From NCBI RefSeq assembly GCF_900090045.1, contig NC_041782.1, positions 310,001 through 374,000 of the forward strand: 64,000 bases of DNA, in the 5' to 3' direction. The translations under genes were made by a program, and so were the position numbers. This DNA is from Plasmodium malariae (Eukaryota; Apicomplexa; Aconoidasida; Haemosporida; Plasmodiidae). The notes beneath the pieces were generated by a model. It was not told the DNA's origin and did no database searches. It was given only the letters and a program-made list of their open reading frames with translations. Positions within the stretch are counted from its first letter, which is position 1. Each line of letters starts with the position of its first letter. Positions 52,610 to 64,000 of this stretch are shown here, piece after piece.

Positions 52610-53760
52610 TTGATTATCAGGGTGAAAAAAAAAGTTCTAAAAGAGGAACACAGAAATACATATTTAAAAGTAGCGTTAATGGAAATTCTAGATGAGGTAA
52701 ATATGTTACATTTTAAAAAATATTTAGTGCATTATTACAACAGATTACTCTCCAAAATGAATTAAATAAAAGTGAATATTTTGATATTTTGTTGAAATAA
52801 TTTAAACTTTATGATGACTTTAGCATTACACATATTTTATATATATTTGTCAATAATTATTAAAAGAAACAAGATACAATAAAAATGAATAACTCGGAAA
52901 GGACAAATAACGCATTTAAATTTTATAAGAATTAAAAAGGAAACCAAACATACTGTAATTTAGTCGCCATTTTGACAAGAATTTTAATATATTAAAAGAT
53001 GATTCATTTTTTAGATAAATTATGTTATTGGGATACATGTAGTGATTTTTCTAAAACAGAATTTAATAATGGAACTTTAAAAAAATATGATTTACGTACT
53101 AATTTAGACAAAACATTTAATTATTCAAAAATAAATACTGATAGGTAAATACAGGATACTATATATCATCAAAAAATATATTTCTTCAATATAGAACAAG
53201 TGTATTAAAATTTGAATAAAAAATCAAAAAAACTTCTTAATAAGCTGAAACAATGTTCTAACATCTGAAGTGCAGATAACGAATTAAAATATGATTCAAA
53301 AAAAAAAACTAATTGATTAATTACTACAAAGTGATTCCATGGAAATATTATTTTATATATTAAAATACTCAGATAATTCTAAATTAATAATTAGTGAATT
53401 AAAAATTGGTGACAAGATAAAAACATTATATAATTCATCAAAATTTTATAATAAAAATAATAATAATACATCTGAAGAAAAAAAAAGAATTGTAAAGAGT
53501 ACAATCCAAAGGAAAGAATAAATTAAAAAAAAAAAAAAATATTATTATTATATATATCTAAATTGTTCAAGAAATTCGATGAAATATATGAAAATCACTT
53601 ATTAAATATATTTAAATCTTACAAGACTGAAGTGAAAGATACAAATCAATTTAAAAAAATAATGTGATTTGGGGAAAATTAAAAAATTTTTCCTCTATTT
53701 ATATAAAGTCCTATAATTACATCATTGTTGAGGATAGTGCAAAATTGGTAATATATTATC
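52610..53760 (+). pseudogene. Decayed coding traces of an unidentified gene
   Basis: The plus strand has a run of short frames with coding-like composition, broken by many stops and shifts. They include WIDYQGEKKSSKRGTQKYIF near 52614, LDKLCYWDTCSDFSKTEF and KYDLRTNLDKTFNYSKINTD near 53010-53145, an open frame MEILFYILKYSDNSKLII to STIQRKE (53339-53521), and KKFDEIYENHLLNIFKSYKT near 53567-53640. The Lys/Asn/Tyr-rich, helix-like content would suit a large Plasmodium coiled-coil protein such as a reticulocyte-binding-like antigen, but no diagnostic motif is visible and I do not assign a family. Confidence 0.35.
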
Positions 53761-53972
53761 AAAGTATTTTTATCAGTTATTTAATTAGTAGGGATTACTA
53801 TGTTAAAGCAATGTAATAACATTATTAACATAAAGTTGCAAAACAGAAAAATGATAATGAAAAAAATATTAGAGACTCTAATTAATATACTAAAAATTTA
53901 TTTTAAACATCCTTAAAGTACATGTAGTAATATGAGTATTTCTGAAATTTTATTTAAAAATCAAGTGTAAAT

Positions 53973-54042
53973 ATGAATAAATTATTTATCCTTATACAAA
54001 TAGTATTTCAGTTGTTTATTTTTTCACGTTTGTTCTTAAAAG
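53973..54042 (+). other. Orphan signal-peptide-like first exon
   Basis: ATG at 53973 opens MNKLFILIQIVFQLFIFSRL followed by a good GT donor at 54043 (AAAAG/GTATTT). This is the form of short first exons of Plasmodium secreted proteins. No matching second exon was found to the right, so it may be a remnant or chance. Confidence 0.25.
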
Positions 54043-57000
54043 GTATTTTTATTACAATTATAAATATTCCATAATATAAAATATACATTTTTAATTCTAC
54101 ATATTTAAATTGTTCGTTTTGTATAGTATTAATGGGGGAAATGTAACCTTATATAAGAAATTTTTTTATTTCTCTTAAAAATATATTTGGGAACAATATA
54201 AATGTTTATGTATTTTTAATTAGTATACCAATATTATGTTTTATACATTCATTAAAATAACTTATTTTTTATAATAATTGTAATAAATGCACTTTTTCAT
54301 TCCTTTTTTAATCTACATTTGTATGAAAATTTGTAGTATATTTATTAGTTTTAATTTACTGAAGTTATATCTAACTTGCTTTATGTTTCACTCAATATTT
54401 GTTTAGAATATTTTTTATAATATCCTTATTTTTATTTTATATTACATATGTAATAATTTAACTTATTGTTAATTCTTAATATTTTATTACTATGAATTAA
54501 AATACATTGAAAAAGTAACTATGCATAAAGATACATATTTAATTATGACAGATTTGCTAAAAAAATAAAATAAAATATAAGCAGAGATACAATTCAATTA
54601 AATATAAGAAATTATAAAATTTCATAATACCTATTAATAGAAATAATATTTTACAGAATTTTAATATATTTTAAGTGATTTATAACCTTATGATCAAAAA
54701 AAATAAACATATTATAAAATTACTTTTATTATATCATATACTATAATTATTATTTCATATTTATATTTTTAATATAGATATTGTATGAGTTTGCTTATAC
54801 ATATTTTTATCTTTTATATAGAACTATGTTAATAATCCATTTTTGTCTCATATGGTTTTTTAAATATAATTATTTAGTTTTAATTTTACGTTTATTATCA
54901 TGTATAACATTAATATTATTGTGAGCGAAGCATAAATAGAAAGCACATATATGGTTTTACTCCTGTCAATTTTATATTTATTCCTATTTGAAATTATGCA
55001 ATTATTAAATAAGATGAGATTAAAGATACATTATGTCGCAACGTACATGAACAAAAAAACCTTAAAAAAAAAGAAATGCTAGGAAACACAGTAAAATGTT
55101 AAATAAAATATAATTTGAAAATGATTCCAAATATACATCTTAGTTAATATATATATATATATATTCATGTACAAAGTCATGTTCCATATGGCATTTTCTT
55201 TTTAGTTACATTTAATTTCTTTGAATTATGTAATGATATGTTAGAAGAATCAACATATTAATGAATAATTTTTTTAACTTAATATTAAAAAAGATTATTT
55301 TTAAATCTTATATTTAATATAATAATAATTAGGCCTTCTTTTTCCTCCTTTGTACGGATTTTTGATATCTAGTTAAATTACCAAAAAATGAATTTGTCTA
55401 TCCCTGAACTTATGCATAAAAATGTAACATATTTAGATTCATAAACAAATAAATCTCAGAACAGACATCATATGTACTTTAAATGACGTAATTAAATAAT
55501 TTTAAAAACGATAATTTTTTATTTATTTTTAATAAAAAATATTATATCACATTGTGTACTACTTCGTTATTTTCTTTAATAAATTATTCTAATATAAAGA
55601 AATACCATTTTATTAACATTTAAATATTTATATCTTACAAAAATATTCATATTTTTAGACATAATTTATAAAAATTAATTAAATATTTATACTAATTCAT
55701 AATGTCATTTAAAAATTTTTATTTATTCATAAAGCTTAAAAACAATAAAATTTGCTACATAATTGAATATTTAAATGATTGTCAAATTTTGATTTAGATT
55801 TTATCAATTATTCTCTATATAATATAAAATAATGCTTTTAAGAGTTAAATTTTTTAGGAAATTTTTACTTATAAAAAAATTATGATATTATAGATTAAGA
55901 TAGCCGTCATAAAAATAATATTCATCCACATTTGACCATATATATTAGCACGCAAAACTAAGAAAGATATATAAAATACATAACATAACTTAAAAAATAA
56001 GTCTATGTAAAAATAATATTATCTAATATTATTTATTTTCAAAACTTATATTATTTTAAAAATTTTATTACATTGTATTACTGTTTCAACACAACCTTAC
56101 ACCTCATTTTTACTATTAATGACTAAAAGGATATAAAGAATACTTTATTATAAAATATTTAATTTAACTATAAGAACACAACATATTTTTTAAAAAGAAA
56201 CCTCAAATTAACAAAAATTAACTAAAATAATTAATTAAATATATATATAATATTCATACCAAGCGTTCAACTAATTCTACATTTTTATTAATTTATAGAT
56301 TATTATAATGCATTTTTTTTTAATAATTATAATATGGACAATTTGATTTCTAATTCAGTGATATGGATAACTTCTAACGATACAAACAAAATTAATTGTA
56401 ACAACCATATAAGATTCACATCATGATCCACTTTCATTATAAAATTTTTTTTTCTTATTTTTCCTTTCTGTGAGTATTATAATATTCCTATGTCTGCATA
56501 AAAAGAAATCATACCAATTTTTATAAGTTCCATAAAATTTATTTAAAGCTAATTCCTTCCAAAAACGATAATATAAATTAAAAATGAAAAATATAAAATA
56601 TAAATTAAAAAATGATTAATTTCATAAAGAGGTTATACATTTACTAAAAGAGATATAATATATACAAAATATGTATTATATTCAACTGATTTAATAAAAA
56701 ATTATAATATTCACTATCTTCAATTTTTTCGTGAGCATTCATTCTACGTTTACACGTTTGACTTTAATTAAATAAAATAATTCTTAGTTTATACGTATTT
56801 ATATATGAGATGTAGCACAAGAAAATTCAACTATATATTATACATCGCTTTAATTTTAAATATATGTAAATAGTTATAAAAAAATCTGCCTTAATTAGCA
56901 CTTATGATTAAATTGTAATATTATTACTAATACTACACAATACGAATATATTCTATTAAAGGTAGAGTTCAAGAAAAAAAATATTCATAAAACAAAAATA

Positions 57001-58885
57001 TTGCACCAAAAAAATAAAAGGTGATTTGATATTTTGTTACATTATCATTTATATTTTTGTTAAATAATGAATAATAATGTTATCTAAAATAAAGTAAATT
57101 ATTTTAAATTTACAAGCGTAAACATAAATGTGTATAGATATATTTATTTATGCTTTTGTTTTTTTTACAATAATTTTTTTATATATAAAGTTGGTTATAA
57201 AAATTCTTTGTTTATGAACATATAATTATTTTTCAGGTTCAAAAGGGCATTATTTAAAATTTTCCACTTATATTGATATGGAAATTATGTTAATCATAAA
57301 AATGATTCTTACCATTATTACCTAAACTCTTATTCGAAAAAAATAAAAGTTTAAATAAATAAAAGAAAAATATTATTAAAATTTAAATTAAATACTTCAC
57401 ACATATAAGCATTTTTATTATATAAAATATACTTTATTAACACACATTTTTCTATTATATTTCCATTATTTTATAAACGGAACTCACATTATACATAAAA
57501 CACTACCTCAATTTCATCCCATTTAAGCAATAAGAAACTTCTAAATTCGTATTATTTTTCAGTATACATATCACCTTTAACATGTTCAGTCACTATTGTT
57601 AATATCTTTAAATGAAATACATAAATGAAAAGAATAACAAAGTTATTTTGAATGGAAAAATTTTAAAAGAAATTAGTCTTCATAAAAATGTAAAATAGAA
57701 GTGCTGGTAATACTTTTATTTATCTAACATCAGAAAAATCTAATAACAGTTTCAATAGAAAACCAAAAAAATTAATAGTTATTATATCATATATTTTAAC
57801 CTGAGGAAATATATTCAGAACAATCAATATATCGTGGACCCTAAAATAATTAAGAAAAGCAACACTATTATATTGTGAAAATTTTAAATATTTCTTTGTA
57901 TTTCATAATTCCTGTATTTCACAGATTTTAAACAAAACAATAATATTTTATATTTTAAAAAATTAATATAATTATGAGTAATTCTTACAATTTATTGCAT
58001 TTATACTTTTGCAAAGCACCAAAACATATATATATATATATTATATATATACCGTTTGTATATATTAAATTATCCATATAATGGCATCATATATTAATCA
58101 TTTTAATATATATTTAATGTTTTACTAAATTCAGTTTAATAAAAATTTTCGAAATCAAATGAAAGAAAATTATTCTTTTTACTAATATTTAAATATTATG
58201 TGAAAGAGTTTTTCTTTTAACTGTATAGTATTCATAGGGGAAAATGCATGCAATTTATTCTTTTTCTTTGTCTTCTTTTGTATGACTATTAAAAGAAGAT
58301 TTGTAGTGGTTAAAAAATTTTCAAACATAAATATATTAAATGTAATATCTTCTTTTTTTTTTTTAAGTTTAAAGTATTCTTAGTCCAGTTATTTCGTTTT
58401 TAATACATTTTAAAGGGAATTTTTTTCAGCATTAAGGCTATATCATAAAAGAAAATAATTTATTGACTTACAAAAAAAGTGTACACATTTATAAATATAA
58501 ACAAATTTATTTTATATTTCAAAGGAAAAAATAAAAATTTTTTTTTTTAAATTTAAGAGTATTGATTAAAAACGTTCAAATTGATAATATAAATATTAAA
58601 AAAATCTATTTTAAAAAAACCAGAAAAAAACAAATTTTATAGAGGAAATTAAATGAAATATTACCATGTAAAACAAATGAAAGAAATATTTTTTTAAAAC
58701 AATATACGTAGATGAAGATACATTTATTTATTATTTTAATTATAATTACAGTTGATACAAGTATATGTCTATGTATATATGTTTGTATACATAGTTTTTA
58801 AATAATATTAATACAAAAAATAATATTATAAAGCCAAATTTTTCGAGGAAATATACGTTATATTTTAGGGTTTTAATAAAAACAT
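54043..58885. other. Long A+T-rich intergenic stretch before the CLAG gene
   Basis: No supportable gene in 4.8 kb. It includes the 3' flank of the minus-strand CLAG gene, so its 3' UTR and polyadenylation region should lie just left of 58886. Confidence 0.5.
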
Positions 58886-61800
58886 TTACTTCAGTTGGTT
58901 TGGTGTTCTTGTAACCATCAGGACCTCATCGAACACGCCTTCGTTATCATAAAGTTCATTTTCATCATCATCTCTGTGTTGCTCTTTTATATAGATATCA
59001 TTACCAATCATTTCTTGATGCTGCTTCTTTGTTTCTTTCATTTCTTCTTTTTTATATTTTACTTCTTTATTACTTTTTTCGTTTTCTTGTTTCTGAGGTT
59101 TATTAGACTTTGATGATGTACTGGACACATCTTCTAAATCATTGGAACGTAAATAATCTTTATCATTTAAGAATTTTTCTTTTTTATCTATTCCATCAAA
59201 AAATGAATTATCATCTACGTAAAAAGAGTAATCAGCTTTTGTTAAACGATCATATTCTTGTGGTGTTAATGTAGGTATATTCCCATCCAAATTTTTAATA
59301 ACAGGATGATATTTAACCTTTTTAGCTTCAATCCTAGCTTTTAAAGACTCTTTCATAAGACCTCTTTTTTTAATATTTAATAAAGTTTTCTCTGTAAACT
59401 TTATTAATTCGTCAGTAGTATATTTTCTAAAATTAGTTTTAATAATGTTATTAACATAACGTTCAAATACATTATGAAATCTGTTCATAAAACGAATAGG
59501 TTTTATAAAAAAAAAAGAAAAGTTCTGATAAAAAGCATAATATCGAAGAAGTGGAAATAAAAACATAACACAAGATAATCCGTTAATCAGTTGTAAAATA
59601 AGAATTTTTGAGAAACTAAAAGTTAGTGGTTTTAAATTAGGGTTTGTAATTGTAACATGAGAAGTTTGTTCATTTAATTTATGAGTTAGCGATACAGGAA
59701 AAAATCTTGCACTATCAAAGAATAAATTAGTAGCCATATGTATACCAAGGAAAAGTAGAGGATGGTTAGGTTTTGCCTTATCAATTAGATTATTTCTTAT
59801 ATTACTATATTCACTGGGATTATCCATTACATCGTTAAATCTCAATATTGCAAAACCTACAACAAGAGGTACAAACTTTTTATCAACAAATTGATCCATT
59901 TTCATCGAAGAATAATAAGTAGAACTAGCTACTGCTTGACTTTCACATAAAAGACTTAAATTATTTAAATTTAATAATGAAAACACTTGAGAACATAAAA
60001 TAAAATAGTTTGAGAAAATAAATGTTTTTCCATATTTTAATTGTGTTATTGGTTTTTTCGCATAAGGAGGCAAAAGACTATTTGTTATGTTATCCATTAT
60101 ACTACCATAATATACATACGCAAATTTAAAAAAGGCTTTTTCATTTACTGTTAAACCAAGCATTTCTTCTTTCCCATATGTTCTATCAAGCTCATCTGCA
60201 TAATTACTTAATTTTGTGGAAAACATCATTTGAAATGTAGAAAATAACGTTTTTGAAAAGAATCTAGATGCCATGGAATTATGGAGTTCTTCTAACCTTT
60301 TCTCCTTACTCATTTTTGAATAGTTATTTGAAACATTTAAAAAAAACAAATTATTTAAACTCTGTCAAAAAAAAAAATAATATAATGTAATTTATATGTC
60401 ATCTTTAAAAAAGGTGGACAAATATGAAAACTGGAAAGAAGAAAATTCCAGAATGAAATAACATAAAAGCTGTGCGAAATTAAACCTCAAATATTTATAT
60501 ATATATGTATATGTGAAAATATATATCTTACTATTTTATCATTTCTCCTATGTACATGAAAACTACTTTCAATTTTTCTAAAGAGTAAATAAACAGACTG
60601 TAAAAAAGAGATATCTGAAAAGATATTTTTATTCATTTTATAAATTGAAAATAATTCATTACTGAATTCCTTCAAATAGGTTTTATTTATTGTGAATCCG
60701 TATATCATACCATACTTATAAAAATTTAAAGTGTTACCAGCAATTGAATGCATATAATAATAAAACTTATTTGTAAGCTTTATTGCTCTAGGTGTAGCTG
60801 TTAAATATTTTCTTAAATTAAATATATCTGCAAAAAAAATTAGATCTTTATAATTCTTTTCATACATTTCATAGGAATCCTTCATTAGCATTATTTTATT
60901 ATTTATATTGAAAACATTATAATCCTTATATAAATTTTTTACATGCCTTTGATTAAAATATGATTCATATGCTTTTTCTATATACTTTTTCATATGTAAA
61001 ACCCAATTAGAATATTTAGGTGCTTCAAATCTTTGTGAAAGAACTTTTTCATGCATTCGTCTTCTTATACTTGGGTCATCATAGCATAAAAAAAAGAAAC
61101 CTAGGCTAGAATTGTAAAACCAGTATAAAAATTTGTTCTCAATTAACATAGATAAAGGATATAAACGCTGTTCTCCAGTTGGTGGTTCATTAAGATTATG
61201 AAAAAAATCTAATTGTAAAAAGGAATTTACATGAACCATGAATCTAATACTTTTTTTCATTTTCTCTATGGCATCAGAACTTAGCATTTTCTCTAATTCT
61301 AAAATGGGAAAAATGATAACGTACATTTTTAAAAATTATATATACATACATATATATATGCATAATTATTCAAATATGTATTAGAAAAATATAGAATAAA
61401 AAAGTAAAAATAAAATTATAAATAGATGAAAAATATAAATCTCCCTTTATTTTATATCATACTTTCTACTAAATTAACAGCTAAGTTACTTCTTATATAT
61501 AATGTATAAGCTTTTTTCAAAGGAGATGGAAACCAATAATTTGTAGTAATAGTTTTATTGAAGTTGTCCTCCTTTTTTAGATTTAAATACATAGCTTCTC
61601 CTATATTTTTATTGGCAATGTCTACAGATTAAGAAAACACAAATTTTTATTTTTTATAATAAAAAATTGTAGAAATAATTTCAAAAAAAATTCCATTCAT
61701 TATTTTTCTCTTTTTATTTATTTATTTATTTTTTTAATGACAGTATAAAATATTTTATATTATCATCATAATATTATTTAATATTTTTTTTATTAATTTC

Positions 61801-64000
61801 GTTTTGTCCAAAAAAATATATTCTATGACTTTTACTATTTGTTTTTTACCCTTATAAGAAGCAAGTCTAAGTAATAATAAAAATGTGTACCAATTTATAT
61901 CATTTGTTAAAAAATTATCATATTCCTCATAGATGTTCATATTTCTTATTAATGTACTTATATTACTTATGTTAATAATTTTTGTGGTGTAAATATAAAA
62001 CTTTTGCAACATTGATGACGTATCCTCATGTTTCGAGTTAATATATGTGAATGCTCCCAAGCAAATATTACACTTAGTAGATTTACTCAGTTCATATTCT
62101 AATTTCGTATTATCTTTTTCTTCTGATGCTATATATTTATTTTCTGATGAATTACATTTTTCAACGCCTATAAATTTACAATTATTCATATTTATATTTT
62201 AGTCATATAAAATTGTTATTATTATATAAACAAAATTAAGAAATTCTTTTTCTCTATTATTAAATAAAAATTTTTGTATTGTTTTTCTTTAATCCTTAAA
62301 ATTTACACTGCAGTAAATTATCAATCAGATCTGAGATATTAGATTCTTCGTCAAACGATAACTCGATAGCTATAAACAAATTAAAATATATGAATGATAA
62401 CTAAATATCATTTAAATATATTACAATATGAAAACTTTACCTAATTTGTTCATAAATGAAATTAATGCATATCGATTTCAAGTATTTTTCTCTTTTTTCC
62501 TTTACCATTGAAGTATCCAGGTAAGTAAAGAGAACTCACATAAGCCATGCTTTCATTATCTGTTAAAAATTATACATATTCATAAATAAATATATATTAT
62601 TATTATGCGAGAAAGTATAAAGAATTAATAAAAATAATATAATGGAATAATTGTATAGACAAGATAATACTATGTATACAAAAATTACTTAAAAGTCCAG
62701 TTAAATTTAAAAAGTGCATATATAAAATTTGTTTTGGAGTGAACTTATTATAACATCTTGAAAAATACACAAAGTTGGTGTATATGCTGAATGGGTTTAA
62801 TGAATCATTATCAGATTCGCTGCTGTTTAAAATAGTTAAGTCTTCATCCTCAACTGCAAATTGTCTACTCTTATATATGTTACAATTAGTTATATCCGAG
62901 CATATAAATTTGAAAAATTCACTCTTTATATGTGTATGTTCTAAAAATAAAAGAGGTTTAAAATCCTCTTGATAAGCATTCGTAAGGAGAGACATTTGAT
63001 ATTTATTAAAATAGTGTACCAAGAACTCTAATATATTACATACATCGAATTCTGACTTTCTTTTATCCTTCAAATAATTTATTCTTCTTTTTTCTTCTAC
63101 ATCATATATACCTTCTACATTACACATTGAATCAAGTGCCCTAAACCTGTCCGATATGTTGAAACTTAATAATTTTTCCCAACTAAAAAATTTGAATTTT
63201 CCATGTATAAAAAATTTATCATATTTACTAAGAGCTAACTTTAGGATAAACAAATGTCCTAATGCTATAAAGATAAAAAAAAAAACAAATGAAAATAAAA
63301 AAGGAAATTAAAAAAAATAAAATAAAATAATCTATTCTATATTTACAAATACTATCATAATAATACCTATAAGATGAGAACCAACTAAGTTATACATCGA
63401 TATGCCAAAATGAGCAGACAAATTATCTAACTTGTTCATGAAATCAATATTATCATTTGTTGTAAAAAATAAATCATTCGAATTCTGTATTTTTAACAAA
63501 TCATCACCTATTATTAAATATGAATATACATTTTTTTTTGGATTTATTTCCTTTATATTATTAATATAATTTAAAATACTTTGAAAATATGATTTAGAAT
63601 ATAATTGAGAATTCTCTTGTTCTTGTTTTTCATCCTTTTCCATGAAGATATCATTTAATATCATCAGTGATTTTTTTAAATCTTTTGTTTCTCTATAAGA
63701 ATTCATGGGTATTAATAAAAATATAACAATTTTTAAAGATCTTAAAAGTAAACTTCTTTTCTTATATAAATCAGCTTTTTCTGAGTTATAAGTTTGCACC
63801 AATTGCTGTTTCGTAATATGCTCATATTTTATTAAATCCTGAGCGTCAGCCCTTACACTAGGTATTACCTTACTAATTTCATTTTCTGTATTAGCATTAT
63901 GCTTAATTAAGGTAAAATTAGACATATTCAGATATTCTGAAACACCTGGTTTTAATATGGGTAATTGTAATTCATCATGTTTGAAAAATTCTATTATTAG
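58886..64000 (-). CDS. Cytoadherence-linked asexual protein (CLAG/RhopH1), 5' end beyond the window
   Basis: RhopH1 subunit of the rhoptry RhopH complex (with RhopH2 and RhopH3). It is delivered into the host cell at invasion and, in P. falciparum, contributes to the nutrient channel of the infected red cell membrane. Eight exons on the minus strand: beyond 64000 to 63367, 63264-62689, 62559-62506, 62369-62307, 62167-61850, 61621-61463, 61298-60532 and 60361-58886. All join GT/AG in phase without a stop, giving about 1,348 visible residues, so roughly 100 are missing at the N-terminus by comparison with usual CLAG length. Recognisable blocks are [75 protein letters not shown] and [20 protein letters not shown]. 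Near the C-terminus is a hydrophobic helix ([20 protein letters not shown]), then a charged Lys/Glu tail ending VTRTPNQLK. Two micro-exons (54 and 63 bases) fit the multi-exon CLAG pattern. Which CLAG paralogue this is cannot be said. Confidence 0.96.

Noticed and set aside
58895..59113. Plus-strand open frame opposite the last CLAG exon
   Set aside because: Antisense of the Lys/Glu-rich tail; Phe/Leu repeats only.
1..64000. Search for telomere repeats, tRNA or rRNA genes and bacterial-type elements
   Set aside because: No G-rich telomere-type repeat, tRNA-like arms, rRNA segment or insertion sequence was seen on either strand by eye.

Overview
The base composition is extremely A+T-rich. Introns are short with GT..AG borders, and the genes belong to Plasmodium-specific multigene families. 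The window therefore looks like the subtelomeric part of a malaria-parasite chromosome. The combination of STP1 (SURFIN-type) genes with two-exon genes starting M(E/K)QK and carrying a YRLLAK-type motif (the fam-l/fam-m type) points to Plasmodium malariae or its close relative P. brasilianum. This assignment rests on recognised protein families, not on a database search.

Layout. Bases 825-3399 (minus) and 25281-27900 (plus) hold two complete four-exon STP1 genes, head to head and about 22 kb apart. Their 5' flanks are also homologous, so together they form an imperfect inverted repeat with arms of about 4.5 kb. Between them, on the plus strand, lie three successive fam-l/fam-m-type genes (9707, 13385 and 16837) in different stages of decay, a broken exported-protein gene (19233-20316), and a scrap of a membrane protein (about 21240-21662).

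Right of the second STP1 gene all recognisable genes are on the minus strand. They are a small exported-protein remnant (33028-33464), a fam-l/fam-m-type gene broken only at a poly(A) run (37237-38098), a badly decayed fam-l/fam-m pseudogene (42750-43691), and a broken exported-protein gene with an acidic tail (46818-47669) that is a paralogue of the one at 33 kb. The 5' flank of this last pair exists in three copies, one of which has no gene left. Around 52.6-53.8 kb there are degenerate coding traces that I cannot identify. The long stretches between genes are A+T-rich and show no supportable genes.

Bases 58886 to the right edge hold eight exons of an intact CLAG/RhopH1 gene on the minus strand, whose first exon or exons lie beyond 64000. 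CLAG proteins are the RhopH1 subunit of the RhopH complex, which is linked to nutrient uptake by infected red cells. The window thus runs from a decaying, recombining surface/exported gene zone on the left to a conserved rhoptry gene on the right, so the telomere is probably to the left.

I see no wholly new system. The most noteworthy signals are the inverted STP1 duplication with mosaic divergence, the repeated single-base breaks at poly(A) runs in exported-protein genes, and an exported-protein pair whose flanks have been copied more often than the gene.
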